This document shows, one piece after another, positions 11,488-23,416 of a stretch of 64,000 nucleotides of DNA. A program made the translations under genes and the position numbers. Origin of the DNA: Fomes fomentarius (taxonomy: Eukaryota > Basidiomycota > Agaricomycetes > Polyporales > Polyporaceae). How positions within the stretch are numbered: position 1 is the stretch's first letter; each line of letters starts with the position of its first letter. The notes under the pieces are model-generated. The model was not told where the DNA came from. It did not search any database and worked only from the letters and a program-made list of their open reading frames with translations. The stretch is taken from the NCBI GenBank assembly GCA_022606135.1, contig JABYQN010000005.1, positions 1,922,001 through 1,986,000 on the forward strand, read 5' to 3'.

Positions 11488-13847
11488 TCACGAGTCTACG
11501 GTCACAGCGTGCATGTGCGCGATGAGCTCCCGGATCTTCTGTGATCGTGGCCGGAAGGCACATGTAAATTCCTTCGGATGGCTGGGGCGTAATTCAGTCG
11601 TTAGCTTCGAGCGGAAAGCAGCTTGGCGGCGGCGCCATTGTGAATGCCGCACCTGATAAACCCCGAGAGAAAGCCCGCTTCGGGAACAATATCTCGGCCC
11701 GTAGCGTCCTTTGAGAATGTCAGATCCATCGTGGCGATGATATTCACGGCGGTGAGCCATAGGGTTGTGTCAGCGAACGCTTTCCCGGGGCACACCCTAT
11801 GCAAATGAACGTAAGCGCTAGTCAATGACGTCGCATGGGACACTCACCGTCGCCCAAAGCCGAAGACAACTTGGCCCGGGTCTTTACGGTCAAGCTCCTC
11901 AGGTGACAGTCCCATATATCGTTCAGGGCAGAACTGGTCAGGCTCCGAGTATAGTTCAGGGTTCTGAGTCATCCACCTATGTGTAAGGAGTTGAGCAAAC
12001 AGACGACGAACTACGCCGGGGCGCGGACATACCATATATTTGGCATCATCGTGGACCCTTCTGGGATGAGATATCCCCGGTAGGTATCGTTTGCGCTTGC
12101 ACGATGGGGAACGCCTGTAGTGAGCTAAATTAGCACAGAATACTGTCGAGTCGAGTCCATGAGAGATATCGTGACATACCCAACGGCACGGGTGCATTCC
12201 ATCTGATGTACAGGGATAGATAGCGTATGAGTGAATATAGAAGTGGACTAACGCGAGGATGCGGGCGCACCTCAGCACCTCTTTCATCACGCATTCCACG
12301 TATGGCAGATTCTCGCGATCATCGAAGTCGACGAGCCTTTCTCTGCCAACCACACGGTCGACCTCCGCTTGTGCCTTCTTGTATACATCGGGATGAAGAA
12401 CCATCGCGAGAACAAAGTTCCTAAGCGCAGTCAAAGTCTGTATGACCCCAAACGAAAAGTCAGTCAACACATAGCCTCATACCGTCTCCTAACACCATGA
12501 GACGTCTACTCACCGTATCTGACCCAGCTATATGCGCGCCCGAGCATCTTAGTACCCACCCCAAGGAAGATTGACCGGATCCGCGCACCAGCAAGGATCG
12601 CGCCTGCGATGCCCTTGATATCGTCTTCGTGCTGTGGGGTGAGCTCCCCCTCGGCGATGGCGTCTTCCAGCAGCTTCGCGACGACCGACGGCCGGGCGGT
12701 TCCCGCTCTCTGGAAAAGAATCAGATTGTGGCTCGCTGGCCGAAGCTTCATTGATCCGCTCACCAGACCCTGAGCCACCGTCTCGTACGGGATATCAAGG
12801 CTCTGCCGCAGGATTTTGCGCACATACAGTGCCTGCTTCATCCAGCCAGAGCCTGGCATCCAGAGCGGATAGTGCTTCACTATATGCGTTGGTCAATATG
12901 ATCAGACGCACGGATACCTCATCTTGAAAACTTGGTGCCACGTACGGATAGGGATGAAATCGACGAGCATCGAGCCTGGGCTCCCAGCGAGAACCGTCCC
13001 CTCCGTGACGCGCTCATTGAGTGTGACAAGAGGGTCATCCAGGGACGCGATGCGATGCCCGTACGCCATATCGAACACAAGCGCAGCGGACCATCTGGGC
13101 ACAGAATCACGTGGTCAGCCCCATTCGCAGGGCACAGCAAACCTTTTACGGTGATTATACGGCGAGAGGTCAGGAATAGAATTGAGTACCTCTTGATGTG
13201 GTCGTTGACGCGCTCAGGGCTCTCGCATAGCCCTTGCAAGAGAGTATACGTCTCCCGCCGCTGCATCGGACGATACGAGAACAGAACGGGTTTGGGCATG
13301 AGCGCATCCTGCAAATACTTGCGCTGCTTCTTGAAACGGTCGCCATACGGCATCATATTGATCACGCTGTCCCATTTCATGCTGCGCAAATTGCACCAGT
13401 GTGAGCGGCAGCCTCCTGTGGCGCACGAGGCGATGGTAGTAATCTGCTCACATCTCGTTGAGCAGGATGAAGCGCGGCCGATCGGAGTACTTTCCGCTTC
13501 GCTTCTCGAGGAGCTCCTCTGCTACTTCGCGCGTGTTGAGGATAACGGCGGGAGTGCGGAAGAATCTTGCAAAAATGACGTCGCCTATGACACTCGTGAG
13601 GACGGTGCATACATGCTGGTGGAGGTGCCAGGAGGGAGCTCTCACCGTACTGCCGACCCCATTCTGCGAGCTTCTTCGGTTGATACTCCATGGGGAGTTG
13701 ATGGACGTTGCCCAAGAGTGGAAGTGCCGTCGGGCCTGGCGGATAACGGTACTTGGCATTCCTTGCGTAGCGGACGTATGCGCCGAGAAGGACGAGGACG
13801 AGGAGGAGGAATGTAGGGAGAGAGGCGAGTGACACCTGCGATAACAT
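11488..13847 (-). CDS. Cytochrome P450 monooxygenase
   Basis: Membrane-anchored fungal P450 (PF00067), probably in the ER. The start ATG at 13847 gives an N-terminal anchor (LPTFLLLVLVLLGAYVRYA) and the proline-rich hinge YRYPPGPTALPLLGNVHQLP. Further landmarks: WDSVINMMPYGDRFKKQRKY (helix C region), an I-helix motif AAGSDTT built from three exons including a 14-nt exon, the K-helix ExxR in VECVMKEVLR, the PERF-like FCPERYMG, and the haem-binding loop FGFGRRVCPGKAFAD (FxxGxxxCxG, with Cys as thiolate ligand), which is split by an intron. The C-terminus ends HMHAVTVDS with the stop at 11488-11490. About a dozen introns. It belongs to the large basidiomycete clades of O-methoxy- or sesquiterpene-type P450s (CYP5144/CYP512-like) only by general resemblance; substrate unknown. 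No clear metabolic cluster surrounds it. Confidence 0.92.
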
Positions 13848-16748
13848 TGTCGTTGGGCGAGGCTAGAAGAGGAGTTGACGAGCTGAGGGCGACCAGAGCA
13901 GGCCCTTTTTAAGCTGACCGACCAAACGTGGGGTGTCCTATTGTGAATGCCCAACTGAGCAGTGGAGTTCACCGCAGGCACATAGTTTAACCAGCGCCAG
14001 ATGCACGGACTCGGATGTGAGCGCACTGTGATACAAGCCGACGCATCGGGACAAGTGTACGTTCAGGTTCCGCGAATGTACATCAAACCTGATGTTCACC
14101 TTCAATGGCCCGGGTCTTGTCAAGCCAACTGGTGGCACATCGATTGCACTACGATATTCGCACGCGCGATACAAGCTGGCCGCCGAGCGGGTGCCGCTCC
14201 GGCAGGAACGCCAGCAACTGTCCCGGAACTTGTGGCGCAGCGAGACGAATATCTGTACAGTTGGGATGCTATCCTCTTGCTTCATCCGTGCAAAGATAGC
14301 ACATCTGGAAGTTGCGCTCCGCGACAGCACTGCGAAGTTCGTGAAGTGCGCCGCACCGCCCGAATCTGATGGGAACCTATATTCATAGAAATCCATCAAG
14401 ACAAACAAGACCTCGTAAAGAATCACCTTGTAAAATCGCCTTCGACCAGAACTATTCGCGGGGCATCCAGACATGGCGATAGGCGTGTCCTGCGGCATGG
14501 TCGCCCGGAGCCAAGGCCAAGAACGCTCGTCATCTGGTTCGAGGTTTCAAGGTTGGCCTCCTCGACGCGATCTTGGGATGTCAACAGTTGTCATAGTACC
14601 TCACCGTAGCACTTCGCATAGCCTGAACATGGCCAGAGGACAAGTCATACGATGAGGATTAGAGTACTGACTGTATGTGCCCGGGCCGTGCCGCTGACAG
14701 CACTGGCTGTGAGTCCGCGATCATGTTTGGTGAAGCAGGTTCCATAACCTACTTCACTTGGTAGATACGGAGCAATGACGCCGCAGGGCGTAAGTGTTCA
14801 GCACGTCGCCTTCGTGCCGCCACAATTCCATTGGTTTCAAAAGCAGAAGTCAATCAAATGCACGGCGGTGTGGACCTGTGTTTGGGAGAAAAAGGAGGGT
14901 ATTAGCCCTGAGGGACGTGAGAGGAGTTGGAATGCGGAGGTACAGCTGCAATACCATCTGTCACTCGGAACCTTGAGGTTTGCTGTGGCGTCAGGCGGAC
15001 CCGGGAGCCAAGCCCTCCGCTTTGAGCTTGCTTCGGCGAAGCGAGGCGTATACGTAACGGCAGTCGAGGCGTGCGATAGCTCGATTCATTAGGATCGATT
15101 GCTACCAGTATTGAGGCTAAGCAATGGAGCGAAGCTCTCGTCCCGAGCAGAAGGGTTGCGCTATTGTTTGAATACTCATGCCGAGACCAGTGGAGAATGA
15201 CAATATGATCATCATGGGAAAGGGCGTGCCATAGTATATACGCACGCGCCGCTAGGTTCAAATTTGGGGAGTTGTAAGGAAGAATCACTAGCACTGACAG
15301 TCGTTTTCCTACCTGAACAAAGCTTCCCGCTTGAAGCCAACCTTGCAAGTGGGCTCCCGGTGTCAGATGGGGGTCGTGATACAAGTCATGGATTCAGCGG
15401 TGTCACAAGTTGCACCTCCGAGCGCCTGAAGACAAGGTTCATTTCCGGTCCGAATTCCGGTCCGTGCGTTCAATAGAACGAGTTTGAAATTGGCAAGTCA
15501 GCATCCACCGTGGCTCAGGGCTGCACCCATCAATTCCTCCAAGTTCATCTATCCGGGCAATGGCAACTATCACGTACGTGCCCCTATGCGAAGAATCAGC
15601 AGGCTATTGCACATCCTCGGGGAGTTCATTCGATTGCATGAAGGTAAGGTTACAGCCGTGCACTACTAGTCCGAGTCTCCGACCACAACACACTACTACG
15701 TTAAGTACACTCCACTGTGTCTCTAATTGGTGGAGATGAGGGTTGAAGATGTATCATCTCCTCCTCGTCCGCCGACATTCTAAGGTGAGTTTCGACGAAT
15801 CACTGTTCTGGATTGAAGTTGTTGGCAACCCTGGTTGGCATCTTGACCGGATAGAGGAAGTGGAGGTCCACCAACGGGTATCGTTTAACGTGCCTCCACA
15901 TGGTTAGGGAACGATAGAGTCTGCGTCCCCGAGTGAGTGACGCGGTGACGGCAGAGGAAGGGGACAAGTAAGCAGCATGTTTGGGGGGTTCTAACAGTAT
16001 CCAGTGGAAGCACTCACCTGTTCTCACCAACTGTATCCGGCCATGGGACCTCAGCTTACGAAGTGTGGCATGAACGCTGCACCATCCGGGGCCAATCGCC
16101 CAATCATGGCGTTCCGGCGAGGGCGGGATACTATTCCCTGCAGTGAGCGGGAGAGGGAGCGATCCAAGGATTGAAAAGTCTGTCTGTGAGATTCGCGCCA
16201 GCACCCGTTCAGCGATATTGTGGTTCATATCGTAGGGTACAGGAGGGAACGAGGTGGCTTATTGGTGAGAGCATTTGTGCCTTCTTGTCGTTCTCGTGCG
16301 CAATGACCTTTTGAAGCTGTGATAGGGCGGAGACGTCCCGTATGTACGCCGCCCGGCCCGACTCTGCAAACCACGGATCTTTATTACATGTATCTGTAGA
16401 GCAGCAGGCCCGCGTTTGTCGAGAATTGTGGTTGGTATAAATTCTTGAACTTCGGCATAAATGCTTGTGTCATTTTTTCATATGTGTGGTACAGGGCGTA
16501 ATATGCAGAGATTGACCACACGGGTTAGATTCTAAGATAAGTAGCGGCCGGCGCTAGGCTCATAGTCGTGAATATATTTGATTGATGCAATGTGTTCAAC
16601 GTGAGAAACGTTCCGAGCGTTACTGTGAGTCATGAGATGTGCCGGATTGTCGAGTAACAGGGAGTCGAGGTTGTCAGACAGAGGAGGTGAGTTGGGGACA
16701 CCGAGAAGTACATGTCTTATATACTAGGTAACTATAGGAGTCAGAAGG

Positions 16749-16792
16749 GAAGCTGAGTAAGAATAGGAGTGAAGCTGAGTAAGAATAGGAGA
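16749..16792. repeat. 22-bp direct repeat, two copies
   Basis: GAAGCTGAGTAAGAATAGGA followed by two further bases occurs twice head to tail (16749-16770 and 16771-16792), within a purine-rich stretch. Function unknown; probably a simple tandem duplication. Confidence 0.8.
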
Positions 16793-17986
16793 GGAATAGA
16801 GGAGAATTAGAGTAAGTGGCGTAAAAGTAGGGAACCGGTAGTCGACGCCGGAGGCGTCGGCTATCCGAAAGTCCAGAAATGGTAGGACTAGCGCTCGTCA
16901 GGCTTATAGTTGCACATTGTTGAAGAAGCCCCCAGTGCCCCCGACGCATTCTCGAGGTCTTCAAGAAAGAATTATCGCAAACGGGTAGACAGCTGACACA
17001 TCTCGATTCGCCGGGACAGGCTCTTAACACACGATAAAATGGCGTTAAATTAATGCGGCAATTTTTATGGCCGTGCATTCATAAAGTTATTACAAGATAC
17101 GCAATCCTCACAAAGAAGCCACAGTGAGCAAGGATCGAATGGGGGATACATTTACTACGGATTGAGGTCCCAGAGCGGGTCCACTGAAGAAGGACCTGCC
17201 AGTGGCACAGCTCATGATGCATGATGAGTCGAAAGCCGTTCCGTTCCGGCCAATGCGCCTTCTGCAAGTCACTCATCAGCATCTCGTGTCAGTTTTTCCA
17301 GTGACGGTCAGACTCACGTCGATCGATCGCTCATACAGATAGGCGGTACAAATCTGGCCTCAGTAGAGTCTTACGGCGGCTCCCGAGTTTCTGAGATATA
17401 TGACCCTGAGTAGGGGCTCTCAATGTGAGAGCATGAACGGTATACTCACCTAGTGTCAATGTGCAGGTTCCGGCGCAATCGCTTGTGATCTTGGCCTTTC
17501 GCAGAGAGGGGAGGCAAGGGCGGCACCGGTGTTCAGGTCTGGTGAAACGTTTTCGAGGCACATTTCTTCGCAGGCACGGGAGAAAGGAGGAGTTGAGGAT
17601 GGTCCACAACTCACGGCAAGCACGCCGTCGTGTCGTGAACTCGTTGCAAGCCCGGGGTCTGGACACAACAGAAGGCTGAGAATGGCAATGGCCCATCCGT
17701 GGTCCCTCCTCCTCAACGGGTGCGGCTCCGAATGAGGAATCATCGTTCAGATTATGATGAGACATTTCCAGAACTGCGCAAAACGAAGGGCGAATGTTGG
17801 TCGCAAGCTGCGTGGATGCGGTCCGGAGTATGAGAAGTTTGTCTGTGAGACGCAAGTGAGCGAGCGCGGTACGGTAGAGCACCAAGGTGATGGACAGTGC
17901 CCATCTCGAGTGGAGAGTGTCTCAGAGGTCGAGAGAGGAAGATCGGAGTTTGTTGTTGACCCCTCAGCGGTGGTACTCGGGCAGTC

Positions 17987-17993
17987 TTATATA
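17987..17993 (-). promoter_or_regulatory. TATA-like box
   Basis: TATATAA on the minus strand, about 65-100 nt upstream of minus-strand ATG codons near 17910 and 17885. The following open frames are short and unrecognised, so this marks only a possible promoter. Confidence 0.3.
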
Positions 17994-19193
17994 GCTGAGG
18001 AGTGGGCCAACGCATTGGTCTCTACTTTGACCAAGTTGTCATCCACACCACAGCAGGCGGTGGTCGCGCCGTGTGGTCCGCTCGGCGGTCCGCTCGGCGG
18101 TCCAAGCTATCGCAGCTACAACTGTCTCGGCGTGCCGCGTGAGGACGGATATTGTTGAGTATTGTTAAGATATGCGCGGTTGTGTGGTCGCGCAGACCAT
18201 TGACTCAACGCTGTGACCTAGATGGTGTCAAAATCAGTCTTGACGCCTGTACTACTACTACCAAATGCGGAAATCCACTCGCTAGAGGCTATCTGGTCAT
18301 TCAAGTTCTGCCTCTAGATCCCCGAGCTCGCTGCGCGGATTGGACGTTGGAATTTTGGATTGTATTGGTCGTAGCACATTGGGGAAGGTGCCAGATCTCG
18401 CGATTGCAAGGTTCAAGTTGCGATGAAAGAATAGTATGACTATACACTTCATAACAATAACTTGAGCAGGTGGGTGCGACACGACGCGAGTCGATCAGCG
18501 ATCAATAGGTATACAGATGCCACAGAACAACACACAACACGAAGACTTTGAAGAATCTAGCACATGTTTGTCACGAGTGGTCATCATAATCCCAAACACG
18601 GCCCCTGCGGCTGCATAGCGCGCTACTGCGAGGGTGTTGCGGCCCTGCAAATGCAAGAGCCTGTCTCAGTACAGGGAAGTAGATTTACCGGTCTAGCAGA
18701 TACCGTAGGTGAGGAGACCAGCCCGAACGGAGGGAATAGCGCAGAGAGTGAAAGCGAACTTCACGATGCGCACTGCAACCTTCATGTCGAGGCGGAAAAA
18801 GGGTAGAGGGGAGAGAATGCAACGGGGGAATATAGTTGAGGCAGATGAGATAAACAGACCTGAAACCCGATTACTTATACGTGTTCCAGGCTGAGGATCG
18901 TCGAGGAGTCCGAGTGCTGTGGGGTAGTAGAGGGGCAACGTTGGAGTCTTCTTTGACGACGTCCTTCGGGCCGCCGAGTCTGGGGACATAACAACTGGGC
19001 AGACAAAAAGAGCCTAGCATAGCTAGAAAAGGATTGCGGACCAAGGTGTCCTGAATGCCTGACTCATGAGCTACCCCAGTGCACTTCACTGCCATACTCG
19101 CGTCCGATCGAGCGCGATGCCGACGCCTGTACATGATTATTCATAAACTTATCCGGAAGCCGGATACACGAGTACAGTACTAGTACATACAAG

Positions 19194-19682
19194 GTGACAT
19201 CCTGGCCAGACGACGGGGGTCTCAAATTTCTTCGCCCGGTTCCTTCAGGCTTGACACGACAGACAAGTTCTAAGGCGTCATCCCGCAGGCCGATGTACAC
19301 TACCGACCCCGAAGAATACGTCCGGGCGTCATCCCGTAGGCCGATGTACACCACCGACCCCCATGCGCTTGCCAGGGCGCCATCCCGCGGGTCGATGTAT
19401 GCGACCGACCCCGTTGAACACGCCAGCCGGGCTCCATCCCGCAGGCCGACGCACAGGACCGACCCCCATGCGCAAGTCAAGGCGCCATCCGGCAGGGAGA
19501 TGCACAACACGCATACGGCCGCTGAAAGGAAGTCCGCGCCCAGCAAGGATGCGCCGCTAACTCGAAGGCAACGTGCCATCTTGGCCGAGCTGGCAGACGA
19601 CACGCCCTGGCTGCCGCCGGCGCCCCGGGTGCGCAGGCACGACAAATCGAAGAACCCTGTTTCGCGGATGCTCAATGAGTAG
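19194..19682 (+). CDS. Hypothetical protein with 17-residue tandem repeats
   Basis: Uninterrupted frame of 162 codons, function unknown. Residues about 28-112 consist of five degenerate copies of a 17-residue unit with the core SSRRPMYTTDP followed by a variable acidic or aliphatic part. The copies diverge mainly at synonymous or conservative positions. The rest is basic and Ser/Pro-rich, ending RHDKSKNPVSRMLNE. No signal peptide or membrane segment. The complementary strand is also open over the repeat (complement 19064-19675), so the coding strand is uncertain; I prefer the plus strand because its composition is more protein-like (Arg/Ser/Pro/Asp rather than Cys/Val/Gly runs). It could be a disordered or secreted-less lineage-specific protein, or not a gene at all. 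Confidence 0.35.
   Translation: MTSWPDDGGLKFLRPVPSGLTRQTSSKASSRRPMYTTDPEEYVRASSRRPMYTTDPHALARAPSRGSMYATDPVEHASRAPSRRPTHRTDPHAQVKAPSGREMHNTHTAAERKSAPSKDAPLTRRQRAILAELADDTPWLPPAPRVRRHDKSKNPVSRMLNE
19275..19530. repeat. 51-bp minisatellite, about five copies
   Basis: Units start at 19275, 19326, 19377, 19431 and 19482; lengths are 51, 51, 54, 51 and a degenerate last copy. All are multiples of three, so the frame is kept. Core bases CATCCCGCAGGCCGATG are shared by most copies. Confidence 0.85.
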
Positions 19683-21136
19683 CATCATCATGATGTCGCA
19701 CTGAGTACGGCTGCTTACCGTCGTTCACAGTCTCACTCTGGGATGGGCCTCACGTTGACGAATCCTACCTTTACCGATCGGCGAAAACACCAAAGCGCAT
19801 GACTGCAGCAATGGCAGAGGCGCGGGTTCGGGCGGCCCACCGCGCAGATGACTTTTGAGAGACGTCGAAGAGGTCACACTGTATTCCAAACAGCTTAGCA
19901 TTCTCGTGTATCCCACATGTTTTCACTGTCACATATGCCCAATACCCATTTCATTTCGTTTTGATCACCATGGTCTGGATACATGAGAAGCATGTGTATT
20001 ACATCAACATTGCGAATTTGCGCAGATCGAAACATACGTATAGCTAGCGCGACTGCAAGGAAATCACAAAGATCCTTCGAATTTACGCAAGAGTGTGGCT
20101 ATCAAGCACTTGCAAAGATCTTTGAGTCAGTCCCCAAACATCTGATCTTCGTGTACATAAGTATAGGAGAAGTGCGCGCAGTCAACAGACTGAGCACGGT
20201 CGACGAATTGCGTCTCGGAGTGCTGGCATCATCGCTCAATGCCCCCATTACGCTCCTCATCAAAGTGACGCACCTCCCGGGAGAGAACACAATCAGTGAT
20301 ATTCCGACCATGGTCGACGTCGATGATGCATGCGCATGAAATGACCTCAGGCTCGCCGTCGGTGGTATGTAAAGACTGATGGCAGAATCGGACATAACCT
20401 TGCGAGTGAAGGTGTTGTAGTCGGACGTCCAACTCAATTTCACTGTTGTCGGGGAGCTGGGATGCATGCAGTACGCTCTTGAAGCGAGCGACGTGCTCGT
20501 TCAACTTGAAAGAGCTCAGCAAGATGAGAGTCTCCGTCTCAACGTTTACCTCACAATCTCGCTTCACCACTTGATCTCCGTCTTCGGCTCCCGGTCCAAA
20601 CAGATGTTCAACTGCAAGTCCCAGCCCTCTTCTCCCGCCTGTACATTTTGATCGCACCATACCCGCCACGAGTGCCGGCCATCTCGGCGTACATATCCAT
20701 GAACAGCGCAGGGTCGTCCTCGCGCGCAAGGATGACCTGGAGGCTGGAAGGAGCGCTATATGCTATACACCATCATATGCACGAAAACCCTCGTAGATGT
20801 GCACACAGAATAGACGAAAATGAAGAGATGAAGCAAAGAGAAACTGCATGTATATTGATTGAGATGAGGAAGGAACATATCTGATGTGTATGAGACCGAT
20901 ACGAGTCCGGGTGCGTATATGATACTGGTATGTGCGATCCTTGCAATTTGCGAACGAGAGGTGTATCAGGACGGGGATTCATTGCTTGAATTCCTCTTCC
21001 GAGAGCGCCGGGCACAGGAGTGTAAACACTCCGCGCCAACAACGTCTGTGGGATTCGAAATAAAAGACGATAGAGACAGAGATGGAACAGATGGAATAGG
21101 GCATGGAAGAGATCAGGGGGAAATGAAGAGAAAATG
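19683..21136. other. Region without a recognised gene
   Basis: Open frames on both strands between about 19983 and 20730 overlap antisense; complement 20229-20729 (166 codons) and a neighbouring frame containing GRHSWRVWCDQNVQ and DREPKTEIKW look somewhat protein-like and could be exons of an unrecognised minus-strand gene, but I cannot join them convincingly. The 21000s are the 3' flank of the next minus-strand gene. Confidence 0.3.
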
Positions 21137-22644
21137 TCATGCGGAACAAGCAATCATGCAATTCGGACCAAGGTCCTTCAGCCTGTCAAGGCCAAGTTCG
21201 AAGCTCGAGTCAGACGAACACTCGTAGTAGTCCGTCTCGCCTGACGCGATAGACATGTTGTCGTCATCGTGGCAGTCGTCCTCGTCATCGCTCCCAGCAA
21301 TCACGAAGCGAGGCAGCACTTCCACGATGCACCCAAAACGCTTTCTGGAGTGCGCTGGAATAGTCGAGTAGCCGCTGGAGCTAGGAGAGACGACTTCAGA
21401 GCTGGCGGAAGACGACGAAGTGATGGAGTCCAGGATTGAGATCAAGTCCGCGACAGAGGTCTCAGAGGTAGAGTATATGCTAGGCAGGGTATCGTCATTG
21501 TCGTCCTTTAGGGTCGGCGCAGGATCAGAAGTAGAAACGTCGGGCGCAGGCAGGCACCCGAAGCCAAGGCCGACAACCGGCCCTGTCAGCTGAGAGACAC
21601 TGGCGGCAAAGCCGCCCCTGCGTGCACACTTGTCCTTGGGAGGAGAGGCAAGGATGAAATGGTTCCCTGAGACATTCGACACATTGACTTCGAAATTCTC
21701 CTCCTTCATCGCTTCTTCCAGCCGAGCCGTGGGCGGCGGCATCGGGACCTCCAAGCATTGCTCAGGGCAGAAGGCGTAAATTGTCGGGAAATAGCTCGAG
21801 TGATCGAGGGTCGGAGTCATAGGTCCAGGGGAGTCGGGCTCGGACAAGGCCGGGCTTGACATGGGGCTGACGCTCGGTGTCGGAGGAGTGGAGGGTGTGG
21901 ATGCGTAATGGACGTTGAGAGGTGGCTGATCGGGCGAGGCAATCGAGGTGCCGGAAGCACCGTCATAGGAGAATGAAGGCGTACCGTCGCAAGGATGGAT
22001 GATGATCTCCGGCACCTCGAGTTGAGCCCTGAAGAACAATCGCTTCCACCAGGCCAAAGGCTGACTTGGGCTGGTACCTCGCTCAGTGTAGTCGACGTCG
22101 ACCTCAGGTGGAGTATTTGTTGCTTGTTCCTTAGCCTCAATCTCGTCCATGGCTCGCAGGACGTCCGTGATGGTGAACGGCTCGCGCTAACCGCTCACCA
22201 TGAGCTGAGTCTCATCAGCGGATAGAAGAAACTGACCTTGATATCTTCCTTCCTCCAGAATGTTACTGTCTTGAAGACCCGCCGATGGAGAGGACCCTTT
22301 GGACGGAGAGATGGGTGCACAGCGTATACAGGCCATGGTAGCTCAGGTTCATCAGGCCAGTACCAGCGTTTGATCTTCGCCCACAAGGATAGCGAGTGGG
22401 ATGATGTAGCTTCGACATCGTCGATGATCTTGCCGTTGACGTCGGCCTCCAAGTCGCCGAAAGCGTGGGGAGAGGTCATGCTCTGGGCAATGCGGAAGTA
22501 CTGGCGGTAGGTGAAGGCGGCAAGAGTACCCAGGACGATGACCACGAAGACAAGCAGGAGAACCAAGGCGACGATAGTCGAGGGGGTGAAGACCAAGCCT
22601 AAGAACATGTTGGCAGAGGGGTCAGGAGGAGTAGTGGAGGTCAT
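21137..22644 (-). CDS. Single-pass membrane protein of unknown function
   Basis: Two exons, complement(22237-22644) and complement(21137-22187), joined over a 49-nt intron that keeps the frame (KEDIK then REPFTITDVLRAMDEIEA). The ATG at 22644 gives MTSTTPPDPSANMFLGLVF and fits better than an upstream in-frame ATG at 22719. One strong membrane segment (STIVALVLLLVFVVIVLGTL) near residues 20-45 is followed by a cytosolic or lumenal domain with WWKRLFF and WYWPDEPELPWPVYAVHP, a Pro/Ser-rich linker, a Ser-rich stretch and an acidic C-terminus (GSDDEDDCHDDDN) ending CMIACSA. About 485 residues. No family recognised; the layout resembles fungal plasma-membrane or ER tail proteins with disordered cytosolic regions. 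Divergent from the aminopeptidase gene. Confidence 0.65.
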
Positions 22645-23416
22645 GATGCTTAGAGCTGGGAGTTTGTTGAACTTTGTGAGGCGATGATGAGTTAACAAGA
22701 GGGTGATGGCCAATACCAAGCACTTGTTCGTAGATTATAGTCTTTGGGAAGGGGGCTGACTGCCGTAAGATCGTCAGCCATCCCGCTCAAGGCTGCCGGC
22801 CGCGTCGATGCCTTTGTTGTTGTAGCATCACCCGGTCTGTCGTCTATCATAAGATGTTCGACTGCTACATACTTGGCCGTCACTGCTAGCATTAGCATAC
22901 ATACCTGAGGTACAACTAGTAGGTGTCGCGCAGTGCGACATTCTCCTTCTTCCTGACCAGAATGCATCTCGAGTCGCGGTGACGTCGAGGCTGAAGCAGA
23001 ACACATGAGCAGAGTATGCAAGCGAGATTGGCTGGAAGAGGCGGGTTGGGGTAAAGAGGAATTCAGCGCTTCAGCGGTCGACTTGACCGAGATCGCCGCT
23101 ACGGAACTTCCCCAGCGCCCGGTGATTACTGTGACATGCCAACAAAACCCTGGTGGTCACAAATTTATCCTTTGTTCTTTCAGGCTGTTCTACTTCGAAA
23201 CTAGGAATTTTATCAAACATCTGCGCGCAAAGATATCGACGAGGTATGGCTTTGGCATACTAGGTATAGGCGCGCCTGGTCGGAGGCCGCCGCAGAGTTG
23301 GGGCATTGATAAATCGATGGATAGCGGCGTGCCATACTAACTGCTGTTATCCGTCATCTTGCTCAAGTTCCATATCCGCACCACTAAGCATATCAGCACC
23401 CCAGAAGGCCATTGCA
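22645..23416. other. Divergent promoter region
   Basis: Shared upstream region of the membrane protein and the aminopeptidase. Nothing else recognised. Confidence 0.4.

Larger units (their letters stand above)
13848..19193. other. 5.3-kb gene-poor region
   Basis: No protein family was recognised on either strand. Several open frames of 100-186 codons exist (for example complement 13938-14498, complement 15800-16228, complement 17331-17885 and 17754-18158), but none shows domain motifs and they overlap one another antisense. The region holds a 22-bp direct repeat at 16749-16792, a 12-bp duplication near 18077-18104 and a TATA-like box at 17987-17993 on the minus strand. AT content and stop density are higher than in the coding parts. 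It may contain small lineage-specific or decayed genes. Confidence 0.35.
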
